A stretch of 64,000 nucleotides of DNA from Streptomyces muensis (lineage in GTDB: Bacteria > Actinomycetota > Actinomycetes > Streptomycetales > Streptomycetaceae): contig NZ_JAKEIP010000003.1 in NCBI RefSeq assembly GCF_021474425.1, positions 1-64,000 on the forward strand. The letters run 5' to 3'. The translations under genes were made by a program, and so were the position numbers. Shown here in pieces: positions 1 to 8,299 of this stretch (position 1 is the first letter of the stretch; each line of letters starts with the position of its first letter). The notes beneath the pieces were generated by a model. That model saw nothing but the letters and a program-made list of their open reading frames with translations. It searched no databases and was not told the origin of the DNA.

Positions 1-444
1 CCCTCCGACTTCCCCTCCCCCACCGGCACCACGGCGGCCGACACCGCGCGCAAGGCGCCGAAGCGCACAGCGGCGCCCACGGCATCGGCGAGGCGGGTGA
101 AGGACGACCTGGCCGACCGGCGGCGCCGCAAGCGGCAGGAGGAACTCGCCCGGGCCCGCAAGGCGGCCAAGGAGGCCGAACGAGGTCTGCGCGACCGGCG
201 TGCGGAGCAGGCGGACGCCGACGACGCGTTGCGGCAGGCACGCGACCGGCATGACCAGGCCCGTCAGGAGGCCTCGGCCGCCGAGCGGCAACTGCGGCAG
301 GCGCGCGAGGAGCTGGAGCGTGCCGACCGGGGACAGCGGGAAGCCGAGGACCGGCTTCAGACCGCCGCCGACGCCGTGGCCCGGGCCGAGCGGGCAGCGG
401 CAGAGGCGGCCGACGAGGTGGAACGGCTCGCCACCTCCGACTGA
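1..444 (+). CDS. 5'-truncated coiled-coil protein of unknown function
   Basis: The reading frame is open from the first base of the window, so this is the C-terminal part of a longer gene; the internal GTG at position 97 is not needed as a start. The visible 147 residues begin with a Pro/Thr/Ala-rich stretch and then become a long charged helix rich in Arg, Glu, Ala and Gln, with heptad-like spacing typical of a coiled coil. No catalytic motif, membrane segment or signal peptide is visible in this part. The function is not recognised. It lies 202 bp upstream of the TROVE/vWA operon on the same strand, so a link is possible but not shown. Confidence 0.6.
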   Translation, partial: PSDFPSPTGTTAADTARKAPKRTAAPTASARRVKDDLADRRRRKRQEELARARKAAKEAERGLRDRRAEQADADDALRQARDRHDQARQEASAAERQLRQAREELERADRGQREAEDRLQTAADAVARAERAAAEAADEVERLATSD

Positions 445-646
445 CAGGGTCGACCGGGACCGACGGAAGTGCCCTCACGCAGCGGAAACCCTGTGGAGTG
501 GCTGATCGTCGCCGTGCTAGCGTCCGCACGCCGGCCGCGGGACTCCGGTGCGACTTCCGGAACCTGCCTCTGAAGCAATGATTCGCAGCTCGTGCCTCCA
601 TTCCCCGGCCGGCTTCAGCAACGGGGACAGGGGAGCGGGCGGGGGC

Positions 647-2083
647 ATGGAGACGTTCGGGGATCTGATCGCGGCCGATGACGTGCTGCTGTTCGTCAAT
701 GCCGCGATCACCGCGACCGGACAGCGCGAGTTCCACTCGGACGCCGGTGCCCAGCGGCTCTCCCTCGACTTCCTGCACGCGTACATGCTGGGCAACTACC
801 GCGACCTCTACGCGGGCGTGCTCGCGCTCGACATCAACGACCACAACGCCGCGCTGATCATCCGCCGCCTGCTGGAGTCGGCCGCCGTGGCCGGCGTGGA
901 GCAGCGCCGGAGCGAGGGCCGTCTGATCGCCGGGCGGCTGGCGCTGCTGCCGCCGCAGCGCGTCTACGGCCTCTTCGGAGCGCTGCGCCGTGCCGGGGTG
1001 AACAACCGCCGCACCCGCGCGCTGCTGCGCGACTGGCTGTCCGCCCGGCCCGATCTGGCCTTCGACGCGGTCAAGTACCGAAGCGGCCTGAAGGCGGCGC
1101 TGCGCCACGCGCATCTGGCGCCCGGCGACGGCGAGATCGGCACGTTCCTGTTCGCGCCGCTCAGCCGCGCCCACTACGACACCCCGGTCCTGGAGACCTG
1201 GCGTCGCGCGCACTTCGAGCAGGCGGCCCTCTACGAGCTTCCGTACACCGTGGCCGAGGGCTTCGCCGCCAGGCACGGCGTCCCCCGCAAGGTGTTCCTG
1301 GAGCGCATCGCGCCGCGTCTGACGCGTGGGGAGGCGCTGCGGTTGCAGGAGGCCGCGCGGGCGCAGGGTCCTGCGGCGGCGCGGGCGTTGCGGACGGACC
1401 TGTCCCGGATGCCGCTCACACGGCTGGCCGGCTATGTGCTCTCGCTGCCGGCCGAGGAACGCGTCGAGCGGCGCGAGGAACTGAACGGCGCGCTGCGGAC
1501 CGCCGCCCGGCGGGTCGCCGGTGTGCACCGCGGGACCTGGGGCCGGGTGACCGCCGTACTGGACGACAGCTTCTCGTCGTACGGTTCGGGCGTGAAGCGG
1601 CGTCGGCCGCTGACGGTGGCCTTGGCCTGCCACTATCTGCTCGGTGCGCTCGCCGGGGACTACCGCGGGCTGTGGACCTCCGGGCGCGGCGACGCGCTGT
1701 TGGCGCACCCGGTGGGTCCGACTCCGCTGGGTGAGCGGGTCCTCGACGCGCTGGAGACCGGCCCTGACCGGCTGGTCATCGTCTCCGACGGCTGGGACAA
1801 CGCGCCGCCCGGCCTCGCCGCCGAGGTCCTGCGCGTCTGGCGCACCCGCCTGGACACCGCGCGCCGTACCAGCGTCGTCCACCTCAACCCGGTCTACGAC
1901 GCGGCGGACTTCGACGTCCGCCGGCTGGCCGCGAGTGTGCCGACCGCGGGCATCCGCGACGCGGAGGACCTCCCGGCGCTCGTCGAGATCGCGCAGTTCG
2001 CCGAGGGCCGCACCGGTCTGGCCGAGCTGAAGGCCTACCTCGACGCCCGCGCGGCCCGGCTCACCGAGGGGAGTGCTCGATGA
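647..2083 (+). CDS. TROVE/vWA-domain protein (Ro60/Rsr-like)
   Basis: A 478-residue protein starting at the ATG that follows a GGGGACAGGGGAG-type ribosome site; an upstream in-frame start at 548 would add 33 residues of unlikely composition. The N-terminal two thirds look like helical repeats. The C-terminal part carries a von Willebrand A-like metal site (DDSFS, DxSxS type) and a later VSDGWDN segment typical of the vWA half of Ro60-like proteins. Ro60/Rsr proteins are ring-shaped RNA binders that partner with Y RNAs in RNA quality control; that role is family knowledge and no Y-RNA-like gene is seen nearby. The last four bases overlap the start of the next gene, so the two are translationally coupled. 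The TROVE assignment rests on the vWA motifs and helical layout and not on a search. Confidence 0.6.
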   Translation: METFGDLIAADDVLLFVNAAITATGQREFHSDAGAQRLSLDFLHAYMLGNYRDLYAGVLALDINDHNAALIIRRLLESAAVAGVEQRRSEGRLIAGRLALLPPQRVYGLFGALRRAGVNNRRTRALLRDWLSARPDLAFDAVKYRSGLKAALRHAHLAPGDGEIGTFLFAPLSRAHYDTPVLETWRRAHFEQAALYELPYTVAEGFAARHGVPRKVFLERIAPRLTRGEALRLQEAARAQGPAAARALRTDLSRMPLTRLAGYVLSLPAEERVERREELNGALRTAARRVAGVHRGTWGRVTAVLDDSFSSYGSGVKRRRPLTVALACHYLLGALAGDYRGLWTSGRGDALLAHPVGPTPLGERVLDALETGPDRLVIVSDGWDNAPPGLAAEVLRVWRTRLDTARRTSVVHLNPVYDAADFDVRRLAASVPTAGIRDAEDLPALVEIAQFAEGRTGLAELKAYLDARAARLTEGSAR

Positions 2084-3240
2084 CGTCGTACGAACCGGAC
2101 ACGGTCCCCTCCGACCGGCCTTCCGGGCTGCTCGCCGGGCTGGAAACACGTCCTTCCCAGGTGTGGGGTGCCGTGCGGCTGGTGCCGCTCGTCCGTCCCG
2201 AGCCGGTCCGGGATCTGCGGCTGCATCCGCGCATCCATGAGGGGGCGGGCGTGGTCGACCTGGGTCGTCGCGAGGGCACCTACTTCTCGTACATCCCGCA
2301 CAGCTTCGTCGCCGAGTGGACCAACGACGGCTCCCCCGCCGCCGCGTACGGCACCCAGCTGACCGGTACCCGGCCGGAGCAGGAGGCGGTGGAGGCCGTA
2401 CGGCTGCACCTCCATCGCCGTATGGCCCGTCAGGAGGCCAAGCGCCGGCTGCGCTTCCTGCCGCTGCACCTGGCGTTGGAGGGCTATCTCGCCCTGCACT
2501 TCGGCGGACCCTCCATCGCGTGGGAGGAGTGGTCGCGGCAGGCCGTGCGCCAAGGGCTGTCCCCACGGGTCGAGGCGGCCTTCCTGGGCACCGAGGTGCC
2601 CGGGCTCGCCGACGCGTTGCGCGTCTTCGAGATCCACCCGGGTCAGTGCGGTGTGCTGGTGTATCTGGCCGACGCGCTCGCCGCGGCGTTCGTCGTGCCG
2701 CATCCGGAGGACTACCGCACGCTGCACCCCACCTTGGTGCGGGACCTGTACGGCGACCTGGTGTACCACTACGCGACCCTGATGCCGCCGGTGCCGGATT
2801 TCCGGGCCCGCGTCACCGACGCGGGCGTGCGTTCGCTCGCCGACCTGCGGACCGCCGTCGTACGGCAGACCGCCCAGTGGGCCGAGTTCCATGACACCAC
2901 CATGGCGGCCGGGCTGCTCGAACAGGACTGCACCTGGCAGGAGGTGCGGCGGATGGGGCGCTTCACGCTCTCCCGCTTCCTGCCGAGGTTCCGTCCCAAG
3001 CAGGACAACCACATCGGTGAGGCGATCCGCGACGAGCAGGGGCGGACCGTCTACCTCAAGACCTTCCGGCTGTCCGAGAGCCAGGTCCGCCGCGGCTATC
3101 TGCTCAGCCATCTCGCCGCCCACGACTGGCACCTGGCCGACACCGCCGTCGCACTCGGCATGGAGAAGGCCCAGTTGTGTCATCGGCTGGAGAGCGCGGG
3201 GTTCGGGCATCTGCTGCGGCCGGACATGAGAGGCCGTTAG
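2080..3240 (+). CDS. ARPP-2-like protein with C-terminal Fis-type helix-turn-helix
   Basis: A 386-residue soluble protein whose ATG overlaps the stop of the TROVE/vWA gene (ATGA), indicating coupled expression. The N-terminal part, with a WGAVRLVPLVR segment followed by DLRL, resembles the ARPP-2 domain described in NAD/ADP-ribose-linked and conflict-type gene neighbourhoods; this is recognition by eye. The last 50 residues (around YLLSHLAAHDWHLADTAVAL) have the spacing of a Fis-type helix-turn-helix, suggesting nucleic-acid binding. No enzyme motif is evident. Its pairing with a vWA/TROVE protein suggests that the two act together, perhaps in RNA handling or stress response. The domain name is moderately sure, the function unknown. 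Confidence 0.5.
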   Translation: MTSYEPDTVPSDRPSGLLAGLETRPSQVWGAVRLVPLVRPEPVRDLRLHPRIHEGAGVVDLGRREGTYFSYIPHSFVAEWTNDGSPAAAYGTQLTGTRPEQEAVEAVRLHLHRRMARQEAKRRLRFLPLHLALEGYLALHFGGPSIAWEEWSRQAVRQGLSPRVEAAFLGTEVPGLADALRVFEIHPGQCGVLVYLADALAAAFVVPHPEDYRTLHPTLVRDLYGDLVYHYATLMPPVPDFRARVTDAGVRSLADLRTAVVRQTAQWAEFHDTTMAAGLLEQDCTWQEVRRMGRFTLSRFLPRFRPKQDNHIGEAIRDEQGRTVYLKTFRLSESQVRRGYLLSHLAAHDWHLADTAVALGMEKAQLCHRLESAGFGHLLRPDMRGR

Positions 3241-3249
3241 AAGGCGGGA

Positions 3250-3265
3250 GTTGGCCTATACCAAC
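3250..3265. promoter_or_regulatory. DasR-like (dre) box upstream of the lectin/beta-helix gene
   Basis: The 16-bp element GTTGGCCTATACCAAC has perfect 5-bp arms and its core TGGCCTATACCA differs by one base from the common variant TGGTCTATACCA of the Streptomyces DasR site (consensus near TGGTCTAGACCA). It lies 3 bp upstream of a -35 hexamer, where a GntR-type repressor would block transcription. DasR responds to glucosamine phosphates and controls chitin-related genes in Streptomyces (family knowledge). Confidence 0.5.
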
Positions 3266-3268
3266 GTC

Positions 3269-3298
3269 TTGACAGGGCGTTTCGGCCACTCCTTAAAT
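3269..3298 (+). promoter_or_regulatory. Candidate housekeeping promoter (TTGACA / TTAAAT)
   Basis: TTGACA (3269-3274) is followed after 18 bp by TTAAAT (3293-3298), a good match to the primary sigma factor consensus in an otherwise GC-rich region. It would give a leader of about 140 nt ahead of the secreted lectin gene at 3443. Confidence 0.5.
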
Positions 3299-3363
3299 TC
3301 ATGCAGTGAAATAAGTGCCCCCTGAAGGTCGACCGCCCTGGGGCCCTTCATCTGTCATGCACA

Positions 3364-3390
3364 GGCCAATCCCAGCACGGGCCAATCCCA
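3364..3390 (+). repeat. Two direct copies of GGCCAATCCCA in the 5' leader
   Basis: GGCCAATCCCA occurs at 3364-3374 and again at 3380-3390, a 16-bp period, inside the presumed leader of the lectin/beta-helix gene. Role unknown. Confidence 0.5.
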
Positions 3391-3442
3391 CATCCCGCTC
3401 CCCACCCCCCACTCATGCCGCTTCGTCGGCGCAGGAGAACCC

Positions 3443-5695
3443 ATGCTCCCCACCCCGCGACCATCCACGGGCGGACGCCGCAGACCACCTCGGGCCCGCG
3501 CCCTCGGCTCCTTGACCGCAGCCCTCGCGGCCGCCGCGACGGCCGCCTCGCTCCTCAGCGCCCTCCAGCCCACACAGGCCGCCGCCGAGCAGGCCGCACC
3601 GTCCGCAGCCGCCCTGCCCACCGGCTGGTCCACGGTGGTGAACAGCGGCAGCGGCAAGTGCCTGGACGCGCGGGCGGCCGGCACCGTCAACGGCACGGCG
3701 GTGCAGCAGTACACCTGCAACAACAGCACTGCCCAGCAGTGGAGTTTCACTCCGACCAGTGACGGCTTCGTACGGATCGACAATCGCAACGACGCCCAGC
3801 AGGTGGTGGACGTGAGCGAGGTGTCCGCGGCCGACAACGCGGTCGTACATCTGTGGACGTACGGCGGCGGGAACAACCAGCAGTGGCAGGCCGTCGACGA
3901 GGGCGGGGGCGCGTACCACTTCGTCAACCGGCACAGCCGCAAGTGCCTCGACGTCCCGTCCGCCTCGACCGCCGACAGCGTCCAACTGGTGCAGTACACC
4001 TGCAACGGTACGGCCGCCCAGCGCTTCCAGGTGGCACCGGTGAGCACCGCCCCGGGGGACGTCGATCTCGGTCCGAACGTGGCCGTGTTCGATCCGTCGA
4101 TGCCCTCGTCCACGATCCAGAGCCGGCTGGACTCGATCTTCCGGCAGCAGGAGACGAACCAGTTCGGCTCTCAGCGCTACGCGGTGATGTTCAAGCCGGG
4201 CACGTACAGCAACGACGTCAACGTCGGCTTCTACACCCAGGTCCTGGGCCTCGGCCAGTCCCCCGACTCGGTGACCGTCAACGGCGCCGTGCACGTGGAG
4301 GCGGACTGGTTCCCGCCGCAGAACGCCACCCACAACTTCTGGCGCGGCGCGGAGAACCTGTCGGTGAACCCGACGGGCGGCACCGACCGGTGGGCGGTCT
4401 CGCAGGCCTCCGGGTATCGGCGGATGCACGTGCGCGGCAACCTCGAACTCAGCGACGGCGGCTGGTCCAGCGGCGGTTTCATGGCCGACACGAAGATCGA
4501 CGGCCAGGTCCGCTCGGGCACCCAGCAGCAGTGGCTGACCCGCAATTCGCAGCTCGGCAGCTGGACCGGCTCCAACTGGAACATGGTCTTCGTCGGCAGC
4601 CAGGGCGTGCCCGGCAACACCTTCCCCAACCCGCCCTACACGACGGTCGACCGGACCCCGACCGTACGGGAGAAGCCCTTCCTGTACGTCGACGACGCGG
4701 GCGCCTACCGGGTGTTCGTGCCCGCCCTGCGCACCGACTCCACGGCCACCAGCTGGGCGAACGGGAACGCGCCCGGCACCTCGCTCGGCATCGACCAGTT
4801 CCATGTCGTCAAGCCGGGTGCCACCGCCGCGCAGCTCAACGCCGCCCTGGCCGACGGCAAGAACCTCCTGGTCACACCCGGCGTCTACCACCTCGACCAG
4901 ACCCTGCGGGTGACGCGTCCCGACACCGTGGTCCTCGGTCTCGGCCTCGCGACGTTCGTCCCGGACAACGGCGTCACCGCCATGACGGTCGCCGACGTCG
5001 ACGGGGTGAAGATCGCGGGCGTCCTCTTCGACGCCGGCACCACCAACTCCCGGACCCTCGTGGAGATCGGCCCGGCGGGCGCCTCGGCCTCCCACGCGGC
5101 GAACCCGACCTCACTGCACGACGTGTACTTCCGCGTCGGCGGCGCCGCCGTGGGCAAGGCGACCACCAGCCTCGTCGTCAACAGCGACCATGTCATCGGC
5201 GACCACATGTGGATCTGGCGCGGCGACCACGGCAACGGCATCGGCTGGAGCACCAACACGGCCGACACCGGCCTTGTCGTCAACGGCGACGACGTCACCA
5301 TGTACGGCCTGTTCGTCGAGCACTACCAGAAGCACCAGACCATCTGGAACGGCAACGGCGGGCGGACGTACTTCTACCAGAACGAGATGCCCTACGACCC
5401 GCCGAACCAGGCCGCCTGGATGAACGGCTCCACCCAGGGGTACCCCGCCTACAAGGTCGCGGACTCCGTCACCAGCCATCAGGCGTACGGGCTGGGCAGT
5501 TACTGCTTCTTCAACTCCAACCCGTCGGTCACCGCCGAGCACGCCTTCGAGGTCCCGAACAGGCCCGACGTCCGCTTCCGGAACATGGTGACGGTCTCGC
5601 TCGGCGGCACCGGAACCATCCGGCACGTCATCAACGACCGCGGCGGCCCCTCCAACTCCTCCACCAACGTGGCCAACCTGGTGAGCTACCCGTGA
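3443..5695 (+). CDS. Secreted ricin-B lectin + right-handed beta-helix protein
   Basis: A 750-residue exported protein. The start ATG follows AGGAGA at good spacing. Residues 1-50 form a long Sec/Tat-type signal (Arg-rich start, Ala/Leu core, likely cleavage after QAAA). Residues about 60-200 are a ricin B-type (CBM13-like) carbohydrate-binding trefoil with repeated QQW motifs and paired cysteines. The remaining about 550 residues look like a right-handed beta-helix of the pectate-lyase/GH55 kind (FKPGTYSNDVNVGFYTQVLG, and later turns rich in Gly/Asn). Such proteins are usually polysaccharide-active enzymes, but I cannot assign the catalytic residues or substrate. The DasR-like box and promoter upstream fit induction by amino-sugar polymers. 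Confidence 0.75.
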   Translation: MLPTPRPSTGGRRRPPRARALGSLTAALAAAATAASLLSALQPTQAAAEQAAPSAAALPTGWSTVVNSGSGKCLDARAAGTVNGTAVQQYTCNNSTAQQWSFTPTSDGFVRIDNRNDAQQVVDVSEVSAADNAVVHLWTYGGGNNQQWQAVDEGGGAYHFVNRHSRKCLDVPSASTADSVQLVQYTCNGTAAQRFQVAPVSTAPGDVDLGPNVAVFDPSMPSSTIQSRLDSIFRQQETNQFGSQRYAVMFKPGTYSNDVNVGFYTQVLGLGQSPDSVTVNGAVHVEADWFPPQNATHNFWRGAENLSVNPTGGTDRWAVSQASGYRRMHVRGNLELSDGGWSSGGFMADTKIDGQVRSGTQQQWLTRNSQLGSWTGSNWNMVFVGSQGVPGNTFPNPPYTTVDRTPTVREKPFLYVDDAGAYRVFVPALRTDSTATSWANGNAPGTSLGIDQFHVVKPGATAAQLNAALADGKNLLVTPGVYHLDQTLRVTRPDTVVLGLGLATFVPDNGVTAMTVADVDGVKIAGVLFDAGTTNSRTLVEIGPAGASASHAANPTSLHDVYFRVGGAAVGKATTSLVVNSDHVIGDHMWIWRGDHGNGIGWSTNTADTGLVVNGDDVTMYGLFVEHYQKHQTIWNGNGGRTYFYQNEMPYDPPNQAAWMNGSTQGYPAYKVADSVTSHQAYGLGSYCFFNSNPSVTAEHAFEVPNRPDVRFRNMVTVSLGGTGTIRHVINDRGGPSNSSTNVANLVSYP

Positions 5696-5717
5696 GGCGG
5701 CTCGTGGCTCGTCGGGC

Positions 5718-6701
5718 TCAAGTGGCCCGGCGGAGCTCCTCGATTCCGGCTTCGAAGGTGATCGGCGGCTCGAACCGCAGGTCGCGGCGCGCGGCTTCGA
5801 TGCTGAACCAGTGCGGGTGCACCAGTTCGGCGACGAGGAAACGGCTGAGCGCGTGGGTGCGGGTGCGTCCGGTCAGCCGTAGGACGTTCTCGCACGTCGC
5901 CGCGGCGGCCCGGGCCAGCGGGGTCGGCACGGTGCACCAGGCGGCCCGCAGGCCCGCCGCGCGCAGGAAGTGGGCGGTGAGCTCGCGCAGCGGGCGGGGG
6001 TCGTCCTGGGTGATGAAGTAGGCGCGGCCTCCGACCGAGGGGCCGCACTGCCGGAGCCGGTCCAGGGCGAGCAGGTGCGCGTGGGCGGCGGTGTGCAGGT
6101 GGGTGGTGTCGACGAGGTTGGTGCCGTCGCCGGGCATCACCAGCCGGCCCGCGCGCACGGCCCGTGCCAGGGCCGGTACGAAGTGCGGGTCGCCAGGGCC
6201 CCAGATGATGTGCGGGCGCAGGGAGACGGTGGCCAGCCGGGGGCCGTTGGCGGCCAGGACGAGGGCTTCTGCGCGGGCCTTCGTACGGGGGTAGGCGGCC
6301 AGGTGCCGGTCGGGATAGGGGCAGCTCTCGTCGGCGTTGCGCAGGCCGCCGGGCCGGAAGACGACGCTGGCGGTGGACGTGTGGACCAGGGTGCCGATCC
6401 CGTGGGCGCGGCACTGGGCGATGACGTTGCGGGTGCCCCGCACATTGGTGTTCCAGTACGGCGGCAGGGGGCCGCTGACGCCGGCGAGGGCGGCGTTGTG
6501 GATGACGGCGTCGCAGCCGGCGAGCGCGTGGGAGACGGCGGCCGGATCGGCGAGGTCTCCCTGGTGCTGACGGACGCCGAGCATGTCCAGGGCGGGGCTG
6601 GGGCGACGGCTGAGGGACGACACCGTGGTGCCCCGGGCGAGGAGTTGCCGGCAGATCTCCTGCCCGAGGAAGCCGCTCCCGCCGGTGACCAGGACTCTCA
6701 T
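5718..6701 (-). CDS. oleD: OleD-like NAD(P)H-dependent 2-alkyl-3-ketoacid reductase
   Basis: A 327-residue extended SDR of the 3-beta-HSD type. It has the Rossmann motif GGSGFLGQ at the N-terminus, a conserved Ser in HTSTASV and the catalytic YPRTK (YxxxK). OleD reduces the beta-ketoacid made by OleA to a 2-alkyl-3-hydroxyacid. The longer open frame upstream is the shadow of oleC; the ATG at 6701 overlaps the oleC stop by 4 bp, so this is the last gene of the oleA-B-C-D transcription unit. Lipstatin-type and nocardiolactone pathways use the same family, so the product depends on the partners. Confidence 0.82.
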   Translation of the reverse strand: MRVLVTGGSGFLGQEICRQLLARGTTVSSLSRRPSPALDMLGVRQHQGDLADPAAVSHALAGCDAVIHNAALAGVSGPLPPYWNTNVRGTRNVIAQCRAHGIGTLVHTSTASVVFRPGGLRNADESCPYPDRHLAAYPRTKARAEALVLAANGPRLATVSLRPHIIWGPGDPHFVPALARAVRAGRLVMPGDGTNLVDTTHLHTAAHAHLLALDRLRQCGPSVGGRAYFITQDDPRPLRELTAHFLRAAGLRAAWCTVPTPLARAAAATCENVLRLTGRTRTHALSRFLVAELVHPHWFSIEAARRDLRFEPPITFEAGIEELRRAT

Positions 6702-8299
6702 CGGGTGGACCTCGGCAGACGCCTGGCGGCGGAGGCGGCGAGCCGGGTGCGGTCGATCTTGGAGTTGTGGCGGATGTCGGTGGGAAAGCGCGGGTGGAAC
6801 AGCACGGTGGCGATACGCCGGCCCTGCGGATGGTCGCCGAGGGCGGCGCGCAGCGCGTGCAGGATCGCTTCCCTGTCGGTACCGGGCACGGGCTCCACGC
6901 AGAGCACCGCCCGCTGATGTCCTGCGGGACCGATGCCCACCAGGGCGGTGCGGCGGACGCCGGGGGCGGTGTCGGCGGCGGCCTCGACGTCCTCGGTGGT
7001 CAGGGTGCGGTCCTCGCCGGTCACGAGGTGCGCCTTGCGGCCGAGGTACCACAGCCGGCCTCGGTCGTCGAGGCGTCCCAGGTCGCCGGTGCGGTGCCAC
7101 AGTCTGCCGTCGGCCACCGTCTTGGCGATGACGGTGGCGTCGGGGCGCGCATGGTAGGCGGGACTGACCACGGGCCCTGCGACGGCGATCTCCCCCAGGG
7201 CGGTGGCGTCGGCGTTCAGGATGCGCGCCTCGACACCGGGCAGGGGGCGACCCAGGCAGGTTCCGGCGTGGCCCGGGGGCGGCTCGGTGCCGAGCTCGCG
7301 CAGGTCGCCGGCCGCGATGGCGGCGACGGGCAGGCACTCGGTGGCGCCGTAGACACTGAGGATCTCCGCGTCGGCGGGCAGTACCTTGGCGAGGGCGCGG
7401 GCGAGACGTGGGCGCAGGGACGCGCCGAAGGACAGCACGCGACGTACGGACGGCAGGGTCAGGCCGTTGCGGTCGCAGTGGCCGACGATGAGGCGCAGGA
7501 CGGCCGGTGAGGCGACCACGGCGGTGGCTCCGTGCCGGAGGAGCGGGCCGACGATGTGGCCGGGGGGTGTGCGGGCCGGGGCGAGATGGTTGATCTGCGG
7601 GGCGACGGTGGGCAGGCCGAGCAGCGGGCCGAGCAGGGCCATCGGGAGGAAGCAGGAGAGCAGGACGTCGTCGGCTCGGGGCCGCAGGACGTCGGCCAGG
7701 GCGGTGAGTTGTCCGGCGTGGGTGGCGTGCCGGTACTCCACTCCCTTGGGGCGGCCGGTGGAGCCTGACGTGAACGCGATCATCGCGAGGTCGTCGTCGT
7801 GCGGCACCGGGGCGCGGGGCGGCGGGCCGCTCCCGTCTGCGACCGGCAGCGGCAGGCTCCGCCCCAGGAGCCGGTCCTGGCCGGGGAATCTGCCGCCGGT
7901 GACCAGGGCGGTGTGCAGGTGGCCGCGGCCCCAGCCCAGGGCTCTGCGCCCGACGTGGGCCAGGGGTTCGCCGATGAAGACGCCGGGGCCGATCTCGTCC
8001 AGGCAGCGTCGCACCTCGGCGCGGGGCTCGATCAGGGCGGGGACGGCACCGAGCAAGGCCGATCCGTGGACGGCGACGAAGAGTTCGTAGGCGTCACGGG
8101 TCATGATCACGGCCTTGTCGCCGCGCTCGACTCCGGCCGCCCGGAGGTTGTCGGCACTTCGGCGGCAGCCGTCCAGGAGTTGCGCGGCCGTGATGGTCTG
8201 TGACGCGCGGGCGCCGGCGCAGCGGACGAGTGCGGTCGCCTCGGGGTGTTCGCCCAGCCGGGTCAGACGGGCGAGGATGCTGTCCTGTGCGGCTGTCAT
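6698..8299 (-). CDS. oleC: OleC-like AMP-dependent beta-lactone synthetase
   Basis: A 533-residue ANL-superfamily adenylating enzyme. Visible core motifs are FTSGSTGRPKGV (phosphate loop), SVYGATE, the RTGDLG segment and the C-terminal lysine in HNSKIDR. OleC activates the 3-hydroxyacid with ATP and closes a cis-beta-lactone. The ATG at 8299 was chosen because it overlaps the oleB stop by 4 bp and because the in-frame extension upstream is only the oleB shadow. The protein is not fused to OleB, unlike the OleBC fusions found in several actinobacteria. Substrate chain length cannot be read from the sequence. Confidence 0.82.
   Translation of the reverse strand: MTAAQDSILARLTRLGEHPEATALVRCAGARASQTITAAQLLDGCRRSADNLRAAGVERGDKAVIMTRDAYELFVAVHGSALLGAVPALIEPRAEVRRCLDEIGPGVFIGEPLAHVGRRALGWGRGHLHTALVTGGRFPGQDRLLGRSLPLPVADGSGPPPRAPVPHDDDLAMIAFTSGSTGRPKGVEYRHATHAGQLTALADVLRPRADDVLLSCFLPMALLGPLLGLPTVAPQINHLAPARTPPGHIVGPLLRHGATAVVASPAVLRLIVGHCDRNGLTLPSVRRVLSFGASLRPRLARALAKVLPADAEILSVYGATECLPVAAIAAGDLRELGTEPPPGHAGTCLGRPLPGVEARILNADATALGEIAVAGPVVSPAYHARPDATVIAKTVADGRLWHRTGDLGRLDDRGRLWYLGRKAHLVTGEDRTLTTEDVEAAADTAPGVRRTALVGIGPAGHQRAVLCVEPVPGTDREAILHALRAALGDHPQGRRIATVLFHPRFPTDIRHNSKIDRTRLAASAARRLPRSTR

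Noticed and set aside
2035..3210. A 391-codon minus-strand frame opposite the ARPP-2-like gene
   Set aside because: No motif, and it covers the coupled start/stop of two convincing plus-strand genes.
3853..6021. A 722-codon plus-strand frame overlapping the lectin gene
   Set aside because: Arg/Pro/His-rich out-of-frame shadow running through the lectin stop and into the antisense of oleD.
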